From: Diadema setosum
Lineage: Eukaryota > Echinodermata > Echinoidea > Diadematoida > Diadematidae
Length of the DNA stretch: 64,000 nucleotides
Assembly (NCBI GenBank): GCA_033980235.1
Contig: CM067070.1
Coordinates: forward strand, 30,352,594-30,416,593
Reading direction: 5' to 3'
Shown piece after piece: positions 24,885 to 35,165 of this stretch. How positions within the stretch are numbered: the first letter of the stretch is position 1; each line of letters begins with the position of its first letter. The notes below the pieces were generated by a model. That model worked only from the letters and a program-made list of their open reading frames with translations. It made no database searches and was not told where the DNA came from. The translations under genes were made by a program, and so were the position numbers.

Positions 24885-25049
24885 GTAAATAACAACAATG
24901 AAACTCCGCTAGAAATTATGAAACCGCCCAACCCACGATTTTTTTTTTCTTTTTTATGCCAGTATTGCAAGACTCTGTACAAAATTGGTACGTACTTGTC
25001 GCTGGTGAAGAGTTGGCGCTGTTTATATTGTCGAGCTGGTAGGCCTTAA

Positions 25050-25537
25050 GGCCTCACGCTCCTTTTCCGGGCTCCCATATAAACCTGTGTTAAATGCAGC
25101 ATATTCCATGAATCATAAAAAATCAATCGAATCATAGAATTTTTTTAGATTGAAGTAGATGAAGGGAAATTTTCTCTGCTTTCAAGCAAACAACATATTT
25201 TGGGATGTTGTCCAGCTCTAAAAAAAAAAGTTAAGAGCCTCCATACGAGACTAGTCATCCAGTCACTCTCAAAAATGATAAAAATAGCAAATTACCTCAT
25301 ACATCAATAAAAAATCATTAAAAATACAAAAACCCTGATTCATTCAACTTCTTCATAACCTGCAAAAGCTCCTGTCCTCAAGCAATGTCAAACACTACCA
25401 AAAGTGGCAATTTTCCACTGGACTGATTTTTAATGATTTTTTTGGTAAAAAATGACATTACCTCATCTTTGTACTGCCTTCCCGGTGTACTGCCTTCCCG
25501 GTAGGCAATGCGCGAGTTGAATTAGGAGCGTGAGGCC
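25050..25537. mobile_element. 488-bp MITE with TTAA target duplication
   Basis: TTAA flanks both ends (25046-25049 and 25538-25541). The 14-bp terminal inverted repeat is GGCCTCACGCTCCT. Copy B keeps the empty site 'ggtaggccTTAActgcat'. TTAA target use is typical of piggyBac and Kolobok superfamilies. The interior has an 18-bp tandem duplication (GTACTGCCTTCCCGGT, about 25471-25502) and no transposase. Confidence 0.9.
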
Positions 25538-26883
25538 TTAACTGCATACTGTCGAACTGGTGAGGTTTATTTACTTATACAGTGCCTAGCTCATGAGCTG
25601 TGTGACTATAGTGGGTGCCGAGTTCATGTGATGACCCCGTCTCACTTTAGGCTGCGCTTACATTTTCACTTTAAATGTGTAACCTAGACAAAAATAGAGC
25701 TACTGTACCCTATCATCAGTTGTTGTTGTTGTTATTGTTGTTGCTGCTGCTGCTGTGCTGAATTCTTTGGCAACGATAACTTCAAGCGATGAGGGTTATA
25801 AGAATATCATTTGCCAAAAAAGTGACTGTATTCTATGGTTATGTTTCCTCCGCTTTTGCTCACATTCTCTCTTTATTTTTTCTAAATCTTGTATCTACTT
25901 CTTCATCATTAAAAGGCATTATTCACTAATTGCACTTGAACTGAAACCCTGTTTTAGCGCTTTATATTACAAAATAGTGTTAAAATTTTACTTTGGGTTT
26001 GAAATAGCCCACGTAACAATTCTAATCAACATAATCAAGTTCTGTTAAATATGCGGAATGTGAACAATAAATATAGTTGTTGTTGTTTTTTTCCAGAATA
26101 AACCGTATATGTCTATGGTTTATTGAAAATTCAATTACAGACATTTTCTTAAATTTTAGACTTTATTGCTAATCATTTCATATGGTATGCTGTTTTGTGA
26201 TAGAACCTCCTACGTGTATGCATCAAATGTGTTAACTCGAGCATGATACATTTTTGAAAGTTTTACTTGTAGGTTTTTGTACTTCTGTTTTCCAAGTTTA
26301 TTCTTATACATCTACATTTGTATTCAATCTCGTGCGCTACAGTGCATGTTCTTGAGTGAATAAGTAGGTAATATAACACAGTTTGGGTAATTTTAGAAAG
26401 GAATCCGACTTTTTTTACCCCTTTTAATTTATTTTATATTTCAATTTGTATTGACGGATACCAATTTCCTATTATATGTTGAATTTCACAATACATTGAT
26501 ATTCAAGTTGATACATAACCTTTTAAGAAATATATCGCAGATTATAGAGGTTATTGAATCAAACAAAGAATAACAAAGAAGATATAGGTTTGACTTTTAC
26601 AGAAGAAGAATAGACGTTACTCTAGATGACAAGTTGTCTAATTATTTCCTAAAGTTTGATTTACCTCTAACACATTCTTCGACGACGGGCTGTCATCTTT
26701 ATCAAACGATGGCTAATCGGCAACTGATGATTTGTCGTCAACAGGCAATCATGTAGATGTGACATCCTGGTGATCCCCTCTCCCTCTCATCCCTTATGAT
26801 GTTGTGGGGAGGGGGTGGGGTCTCGTTATCTGGATTGCTTCTATAATGCGACTACGTAGGCTTTCCCTCGCTGCTAACCGCGT

Positions 26884-27450
26884 GAACCAGGGCATAATGG
26901 ACTGCTTGAAGGGGGAAAAAGAAGGAAAAAGGAAGGGGAAAAGAGGGGAAGAAGGGGGAAGGGAGGGGGAGAAAAAAAAAAACACGGATTTCTACAAAAT
27001 ATACTGAAAAATACTTGGTTTTCTGTCTATAATCATTCAATTTTGGGACCTTTGACCTAAAAATAGTCAGGTCAACTTGATACTTACAAATACTGACTAG
27101 ACTTGCACCCTAGAGTGAGAAAAAAATGGCAACATATTTCAGGATCCTACTTCAAAGCTTTTAAATCTTAAACTTATATCATTGCATCTTCCAGGCAAAA
27201 AACAAGTTTTTGTAGATAACAAATGAACATCTACACACACGTAACTCATGACAATTCAGACAAACACCAAGCCATGTATCGTCCTCGCCCACATTAATAT
27301 TACACTCTGTCATTAATTTTTTTTTTTTTAAAGTGTATTAGTTCTAGAGTTTTACTTCTGACCTTTTACATTGTTCAATCTAACCAAGTACTTGACAGGC
27401 ATATATCTTTAGCAGATGTACCCATGTTTGCGGACATAGCTCGAAGTTGG
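26884..27450. mobile_element. 567-bp insertion private to copy A
   Basis: It is flanked by CCGCGT on both sides (26878-26883 and 27451-27456). Copies B and C read 'taaccgcgtcccctcc' without interruption. The insert contains a purine-rich block (26910-26980) and no recognisable TIR or gene. Class is unknown. Confidence 0.75.
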
Positions 27451-27575
27451 CCGCGTCCCCTCCAAGTCGATGAAACGAATTCCTTTCCAGCATGGTCTGT
27501 TATGACTTGTTGTATATTTGCCTTGCTGATGCCCTCTGTGATTGCATTTATGATTGTCCAGTCAATTGGACAATT

Positions 27576-27823
27576 GAAGATGTCGGTGCGATATAGTGCT
27601 AACCCACACAATAGTCATTTCGAGATAACCGCTGTTCAATGTTCGGAAAGTCCATACATTGTACATTAGTAAAACATGAATGCATGCATTTTTACCATCT
27701 TATTGGTTGAATTCAAATATGATATTTTCACGGAGGTTAGAGTGAAGGATAAGGATTATGAAAGTGCATGTAACTCAATTTTGTCGAAAGTGTGGGTTAG
27801 CACTATATTGCACCGACCCCTTC
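27576..27823. mobile_element. 248-bp MITE with AATT target duplication
   Basis: Terminal inverted repeats of more than 30 bp (GTCGGTGCGATATAGTGC... against the complement of GCACTATATTGCACCGAC) are flanked by AATT at 27572-27575 and 27824-27827. Copies B and C retain the uninterrupted 'ttggacaatttt' site. Confidence 0.85.
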
Positions 27824-28072
27824 AATTTTCCTCTCTTTTTTTTTTCTTTTTTTTTTTTGGTGGCGGTTTTTTATGCAGGCATGAGTATAGATGAGTAAAC
27901 AAGTGTAGATTAACCATGCGGTGAATATTAATATTTTTGGAAATCATTGTCTGTGATTTGGAAGCCCGCTTTACTGAAATGAATCTACAAATACTAATTG
28001 TTGTTGTTTTTGTTTTGTTTTTTCAGCCATTTTGATAATTTCAAGAGTCCCTATTGACCGACTCTGGGTTTG

Positions 28073-28187
28073 TGGTTATGGTTATGGTTATGGTTAGGGT
28101 TAGGGTTGGGGTTAGGGTTAGGGTTAGGGTTAGGGTTTGATGGTTAGGGTTAGGATTAGGATTAGGGTTAGGTTTAGGGATAGGGTC
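28073..28187 (+). repeat. Interstitial telomeric (TTAGGG)n tract
   Basis: A run of GGTTAT, then mostly TTAGGG hexamers with variants (TTGGGG, TTAGGA, TTTAGGG). It occurs only in copy A, in place of about 190 bp present in copies B and C, so it replaced sequence instead of simply inserting. Confidence 0.9.
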
Positions 28188-29471
28188 CCCGATAGATTTT
28201 TAGTTTCCCCAATCTGTGCCGTCTAAAAAAAAAAAAAAAAACACGCGCCCGGGAGTGGGGGAGAGGAGGGGGGTCGGCTGGGACACCGCAAAATGAGCTC
28301 ATGGCGCCGTCCAGTGCCACAAATTGTCTGCTGCCCTCAACGAACCCGAATCAGTCAATAGGATGCAGAAGTTGAGGCATCTACATCCAGATTTAGATCC
28401 CATGAGAATTCGTGGTAAAGTAACAGGAAAAACATGTTCGGACTACATATCAAGACGTCAAAAATTTCACGTTGTACAAAATTGAGTAACCACAAGACAA
28501 TACTACTTTGTGTACTAATATAAGAAAGATGATAAAGGAAACTGACAAAAAGTTGGAGAGCAGGATCCAATTTTTGTTTTTTTAATCGTTTACAGTAGAA
28601 TGTCATGGAATTCTTCATTATTTTGCTCAACATCCTATTATGTAAAGTTACAAAAATGATCGCATGTGAAAACGCGATGTAATTAATCTGCAGGCAAAAA
28701 CATTTTTGGTAGGCAAATGAACGAACGTGACAAGAGTCATGATAAACTACAGCACGGGCAAAATGCCAAGAAACGCACGCACTCAAATTTGTAAACAGCG
28801 AGGATGATGCATTTACCTATTTAAGAATTTCTCACCCTAATTCCTGAGTCCATGCTTTTGAATCTATAGAGTGTCTTGTCTCAAAAAAAGTATTAACCAA
28901 TGTCATGTCTGGCAGCGCTTCGAACTTTATCTCGAAGCACCTCGATAAAAGGAGGTATACAACGTATGAGTTGGTATATTGTGCTGGTATTTTTTTCATA
29001 CATTTCTGCTCAACATCTATTTTGAACTTATCTAGAATGTATGAACCGTATATAGCTCTCAGAAACATGGCGTAGATATTCTCTCTCTATCAATTTACTG
29101 GTCTTGCTCACGCACGTTTATTTCAGCACTGTGCAAAACGGGGAAATGACACGTTTTTGTGCTCCATTAATTTTCAATGTAATACACGGGCAGCGGGAGA
29201 TATCATCTGATCTTTAATACTTTTCCAGCAAGCCGAGATGCCGACATTTTCGTCCTATTGAACGATGATACATAATTCCTCATCTTTCATACAATTTTTG
29301 CTTGCCTGTCACTACAGTTCCCTTAAAGACTTGATTAAAATGTATTGAATTATGTGAGAATATAATGTCGCAATACTAAAACGGGAAACTCCATGGACTG
29401 GTGCAGCATATTGTCAACCAATGTCCTTGGGGGAACAATGTACTCGTCATGCCATATGGAGGGTTAATTGT

Positions 29472-29502
<31 letters not shown>

Positions 29503-30112
29503 AACATTCCACTATTTCATGTTCGCAAATCGAAAGATTCCCACATAGCACTGCATTCAACGCCTGCCTATTGTGGCGTACAGACAAAGATTCAAAAAAA
29601 CATTCGTGGGTGGGGAGGACTTTGGCAAGCCGACGCCAGTCGTGCAGGAATCTATTGACACATAGATGTTTTTGAACCACCGGTAATGACTGAGAAGAGG
29701 TTGAGGTTTTATTTTCTATAGACACCATACATACCCGCTAATGCACTGGAATTGTATATTGAAAGACTTCGAACATACCGCGTTCCGAGACATTAATTCC
29801 ATTTATGTTCTAAAAATGGAATGAAAACCACCGTGAAAGCAATGAACACATTAATTTTTGACGGAGTCAATGGAGAAAGAAACCTCGTCAATCGGTACCC
29901 AGGTGACCCTGGTCTAAGTCTATAGGAGACAAACAAACCCCCAAATACAGCAATGTATAGTTTGTTAAACTTGGAGATTGGAGTTGTTATTATCAAAATC
30001 AACCGGTATTTCCCCTGTGGTGAGAATAGCTTATGAAGAAATTGTAAGTCCTATATCTAAAATAGCCTTTTGATATTTGTGTTGTGTTTACCTAACTTTA
30101 CATCGAATGTCT

Positions 30113-30474
30113 TGTTGTTGCTGTTGTTGTTGTTCATTTTCCATCTGTGAAGATGGCTGGATAGCCCATATTCAGCTACACTAAGCTGGTCTTCCATGGG
30201 GTCCAGTTGGATGTGGGGTGGGACCACTTCACCGGGTTAGACACCCTGCTCTTTGCGATAAATGAATGAAGCGGGATCTTTTACGTGCATGAGCTGTGAC
30301 TCTCTCATACACGGGACCTCCATTTTATGTCCTATCCGAGGGACAGAGTGTTTTGCCTCTTGCTAGAGGGGACGGTATGTTTACACACAACATTGCTCAG
30401 TCCAGGCTCGGGTTCGAACCCGGGCCGCGTGATCGTGAGGCAGACGCGCTACCGACTGAGCCAACTCACCGCCC
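30113..30474 (-). mobile_element. tRNA-derived SINE, private to copy B
   Basis: Read on the minus strand it starts GGGCGGTGAGTTGGC and has an A box (TGGCTCAGTCGG, 30452-30463) and a B box (GGTTCGAACCC, 30410-30420). An unrelated body of about 280 bp follows, then an (ACA)n-type 3' tail. Copy A keeps the empty site 'gaatgtcttttgacc'. A 33-bp neighbouring sequence ('atctgacaaaatacatt') is duplicated just downstream. This is a structurally complete SINE. Its head differs from the tRNA-like body of the 268-bp array. Confidence 0.85.
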
Positions 30475-31273
30475 TTTTGACCATCTGACAAAATACATTA
30501 AATGCGCTTTGATCATCTGACAAAATACATTAAATATGGCCACAGTTGCTACGATTGGAAACTGGCACAACAACAAAATTAAATGTCTCATTCTAACAGT
30601 GATCAAGTGTATGTGATTAAAGCACTTCATACGTGCATATAACCTGATTTATGTCTCATGTCGGTGCATGTCATGAGCTCGAAACCAAAGAGAGCCCATG
30701 TTAATTATAGACATTAAGTGAACACGACACAGGAGATCAACATCAAGTAGACTGTCACGGTGAAAATAAATGTGCGTGCTAAATGAAACGGGGTCATCCA
30801 AAGAGCTCAATGCCCACGGGTTTACAACCGACTGGTGAATAACAGTCAAAACAGTCCCAAGACCTTGTCACTTATCAAGTGAGACAGTCTTACAAGCCCT
30901 CTCAAAAAAAGACAAGAAAAAGAAAAAACGAGCTTGTCACTAAGCACAAAAAAAGTATCATCGAATTCAACTCTGGGAATACGCATTTAAAGACACACAA
31001 CCTCGACAAGTAGTCCAAGCAAAGTATGAAGAGCGCAAGCTCGTCTGGATGAACAGCGCCTGCTATAAACCACTGATAAGTGCATATTTTTTTTTGTGCA
31101 CGCGGGTTTTCATTCAACATTGATTTTAATAACGGCAAGAGGAAAAAAATAAATCATGGAGGGTCAGCTTGGTCTCTAGCGGATGAGATGGGTTGAATCA
31201 CATGTCAACATGTTTGTCGCTCATTTAATGCTTGAAAGATGAAGGGTTTCAAAATGATGTCTTCTGTGATATA

Positions 31274-31480
31274 TGTGGGGCGTTGTGACACAGTGAATAT
31301 TAGAGACTCAAGATTCCCAATCGGAAGATTCCCACCCTGCACTTACGTCCTTCGACAAAATGTCCCTCTCAGCCTAGCTGTATAAATAGAGACATGACAA
31401 CGCTAGAGTAGTAACAATGGGAAGACCGTCCGGTACATCAGTGGCAACACTGAAGAGGCTACCCTGGATAAATAAGACCT
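31274..31480 (+). mobile_element. Old tRNA-derived SINE, copy B
   Basis: Paralogue of 23481-23700, with the same body motif ('gctgtataaata') and similar decay of the tRNA head. Downstream, 'aaatggcgctatataaatg' (31614-31632) looks like a SINE or LINE 3' end. Confidence 0.5.
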
Positions 31481-32570
31481 TATCGTTATCATTGATATCG
31501 TTGTTTGTGTGTTTGTTTCGTAGATTACCTGTATCCATATAAACGTCTTTGTTTATCTATTAATGTTGTTTATATATTTTATCTTTGGGCGCCTTTGAAT
31601 GTTTCTACAGATAAATGGCGCTATATAAATGATGTTTCATCATTTGTATCTATCTAATCCATTAATCGGTTTGTTTTTTTCGTTCGCATTAATTATTTCT
31701 TTTTTGTGGGGGTTAGAGAGCTTGATCCACCTCTTCCCTTCCCCGTTGGACATGGAAGTTTTCAGAACAAATATTGATGGCGTAGACTCAGATTAGACAA
31801 GTGGTAAACAGTTTACAAGGGATCATGTCAAACGAGTTGTACATGGAGACGTGCACACCTGCCTAACATGATCCGGACGGGCAGGGTGAGCGGCATACAT
31901 CAGCGCAACAGATAACATGAGGGCTAACAAGGTATTTGTAACAATCCGCGAAAAGAAAATGAATCCATGTTAACCGTAACCTTCCTTTGGTAACATCTCC
32001 GTTTTTATGTAGAGGCTTTATAAGCAAAATACAGAAATCGACGATGCATCTTTAAAAGTACATCAACAGTTTTCGTCAGTTGACAGCATTCCAAAGTTTC
32101 AGGGATGACTACAAATATTATTGTTTCCTTAAAATCATGCCCCTCCCCCTTTATATATTTCAGCAGTTTTGTAGAATAATTTGCATATACAAGTTTAACC
32201 TAATGAAGGGATGGAGAAAAAAGGCCATCTTCTAGCTAGAAAAAAAATAGTGTCTATAATCAAAGCATTATGACATTATTGAAGATCCAAATTTAAAGCC
32301 GTTTAGTTTAGTCGTCATCGATTAAGGGGTCGCGGTCCATGAAGACTATAATGTGATGAAAAGTAGAATACAAAATAATTGTAAATAGCAAACAACCAAA
32401 CTCCGCTAGAAGTGATGAAACCGCCCAACCAAAGATTTTTTTTTCTTATGCCATTATTGCAAGACTCTGTACAAAATTGGTGCATACTTGTCGCTGGTGA
32501 AGAGTTGGCGCTGTTTATATTGTCGAGCTGGTAGGCCTTAACTGCATACTGTCGAACTGGTGAGGTTTAT

Positions 32571-34691
32571 TTACTTATACAGCGCCCAGCTCATGAGCTG
32601 TGTGACTATAGTGGGTGCCAAGTTCATGTGATGACCCCGTCTCACTTTAGGCTGCGCTTACATTTTCACTTTAAATGTGTGACCAAAAAAAAAAAAAAAA
32701 AAAATAGAGCTATTGTACCCTACCATCAGTTGCTGTTGTTGTTGTTGTTATTGTTGTTGCTGCTGCTGCTATTGTTGAATTCTTTGGCAACGATAACTTC
32801 AAGCGATGAGGGTTATAAGAATATCATTTGCCAAAAAAAGTGACTGTATTCTATAGTTATTTTCCTCCGCCTTCGCTCACATTCTCTCTTCTTTTTTGTT
32901 TAATCTTGTATCTACTTCTTCATCATTAAAAGGCATTATTCACTAATTGCAGTTGAAACTGAAACCCTGTTTTAGCGCTTTATATTATAAAATAGTGTTA
33001 AAATGTTACTTTGGGTTAGAAATAGCCCACGTAACAATTCTTATCAGCATAATCAAGTTCTGTTAAGTATACAAAATGTGAACATTAAATATAGTATTTT
33101 TTTTTTCCAGAATAAACCGTCTATGGCTATGGTTTATTGAAAATTCAATTCCAGACATTTCCTTAAATGTTAGGCTTTATTGCGAATTATTTCATATGGT
33201 AAGCTGTTTTGTGATAGCACTTCCTACGTGTATGCGTCAGATGTGTTAACTCGAGCATAATTATACGTTAAAGTTTTACTTGTAGGTTTTTGCATTTCTT
33301 TTTTCCAAGTTTGTTCTTCTACATCTACATTTGTATTCAATTTCGTACGTTGCAACGCATGTTCTTGAGTGAATAAGTAGGTAATATAACACAGTTTGGG
33401 TAATTTTAGTAAGGAATCCGACTTCTTTTGTTTTTACCCCTATGAATTTATTTTATATTTCAATTTGTATTGACGAATACCAATTTCCTATTGTATGTTA
33501 AATTTCATAATACATTGATATTCAAGTTGACACATATTAAACCTTTTAAGAAATTCGCGCAGATTATAGATGTTATTGTATCAAACAAAGAATTCCAAAG
33601 AAGATATAGGTTTAACTATTACAGAAGAAGAATAGATGTTACTCTAGATGACAAGTTGTCTAATTATTAGATTTACCTCTAACAAATTCTTCGACGACGG
33701 GCTGTCATCTTTCTCAAACGATGGCTAATCGACAACTGATGATTTGTCGTCAACAGGCAATCATGTAAATGTGACATCCTGGCGATCCCCTCTCCCTCTC
33801 ATCCCTTATGATGTTGTGGGGGAGGGGGTGGGGTCTCGTTATCTGGATTGCTTCTCTAATGCGACTACATAGGCTTTCCCTCGCTGCTAACCGCGTCCCC
33901 TCCAATGATGAAACGAATTCCTTTTCCAGCATGGTCTGTTATGACTTGTTGTATATTTGCCTTGCTGATGCCCTCTGTGATTGCATTTATGATTGTCCAG
34001 TCAATTGGACAATTTTTCCCTCTTTTTTTTTTGGTGGTGGTTCTTTTTTCTTTTTTTTTTTTAAATGCTGGCATGAGTATAGATGAGTAAACAAGTGTAG
34101 ATTACCCATGCGGTGAATATCAATATTTTTAGAAATCATTGTCTGTGATTTGGAAGCCCGCTTTACTGAAATGAATCTACAAATACTAATTGTTGTTGTT
34201 GTTTTTCAGCCATTTTTGATAATTTCAAGAGTACCTATTGACCCATTCTGTGACGCGCTATGTGTATTTTTGGCATGGGCAGCGCCATTACGCGGTGTCT
34301 CAGCCGACCCCCTCCCCCACCCCCTTCCGCGCACGGAATGAAACACCGATGCATGGTTGTTTTAGCCAATGGGCGTATCGTACTGAGTGTGCGAATGCTT
34401 GCTTAGTGCGTGAACCTTTGTTACACGTGCGCGATAAATATGTTGCCCGGGGGGTGGGGGAGAGGAGGGGGGGGGGGGGGGTCGGCTGGGACACCGCAAA
34501 ATGAGCTCATGGCTGCGCCCAGTGCCACAAATTGTCTGCTGCCCTCAACGAACCCGAATCGGTCAATATGATGCAGAAGTTGAGGCATCTACATCCAGAT
34601 TTAGGTCCCATGAGAATTCGTGGTAAAGTAACAGGAAAAACATGTTTGGACTACAAATCAAGACGTCAAAAATTTCACGTTGTATAAAATT
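32571..34691 (+). repeat. Segment Y, copy B
   Basis: Second copy of segment Y with none of the copy-A insertions. It ends with a C/G-rich block (34290-34500) including a G-tract, and then the AATT MITE. Confidence 0.85.
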
Positions 34692-35165
34692 GAGTATCTG
34701 AATATAAGAACGACCCAAGTCCATGGAAGACCATTTCGAGTAAACTTAAAAAACTTCATATATTTTTTATTTGTCCAATAATATTGTATTTCACTGTGAT
34801 GGGAAGGCAACATTGTATATACAAATTAGAACATATACCATTATAAAAAATTAACATTTACATTTATTATGGAGAGGCCATTTTGTGTGATGGACTTGGG
34901 TCGTCCTTTGATTCATATACATGATATTCTGCTATAGAGATGAGAGAAGGATGAGAGAGGGCGCTATAATATGAATGTAAAAATGACCCAAGTCCTTCAT
35001 TCTTACACTCATATAAGATTTAACTCATTCATTTCAGGCACTTCCGAGGATAGTTAGGATTTATCATTTATACACAAGATGAGTTTATGCATAAGCTACA
35101 ATTTCCCATGTCAAACTGAATTTGGCTAAAAATTGGACTTGGGTTGTTCTTATATTCAGGCTTTC
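34692..35165. mobile_element. AATT MITE, GAGTATMTGAATATAAG family, copy B
   Basis: AATT flanks both ends (34688-34691 and 35166-35169). The left end GAGTATCTGAATATAAGAAC pairs with the right end, which has drifted to GAAAGCCTGAATATAAGAAC as read in reverse complement. The motif AAGAACGACCCAAGTC recurs inside the element in both orientations. No coding sequence is seen. Confidence 0.85.

Larger units (their letters stand above)
21037..25580 (+). repeat. Segment X, copy A
   Basis: This segment is homologous over its whole length to 28488-32570. Long shared blocks include 'ccacaagacaatactact', 'tgttcgcaaatcgaaag' and 'ggtcgcggtccatga'. It carries two insertions absent from copy B (24608-24884 and 25050-25537) and an older SINE shared by both copies. 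The frames conserved between copies are broken by A-tract differences, so no gene is claimed. Confidence 0.85.
25581..28487 (+). repeat. Segment Y, copy A
   Basis: This segment is homologous to copy B (about 32570-34691) and copy C (about 39073-41711). Shared landmarks are 'ctcatgagctgtgtgacta', the TTG/CTG trinucleotide run, 'gatgacaagttgtctaatta' and 'gtcaattggacaatt'. Copy A has three private changes: insertions at 26884-27450 and 27576-27823, and replacement of about 180 bp by telomeric repeats at 28073-28187. I see no intact coding sequence in any copy. Confidence 0.85.
28488..32570 (+). repeat. Segment X, copy B
   Basis: This is the tandem paralogue of 21037-25580. Its left boundary coincides with the first five bases (GAGTA, 28484-28488) of the AATT-type MITE found intact at the equivalent place after copies B and C. 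It lacks the two copy-A insertions but has a private SINE at 30113-30474. Confidence 0.85.

Noticed and set aside
22041..29728. Frame of ~100 codons conserved between segment X copies as a gene
   Set aside because: Similarity is at the DNA level over the whole segment. An A-tract expansion truncates the second copy, and no domain or splice context is visible.
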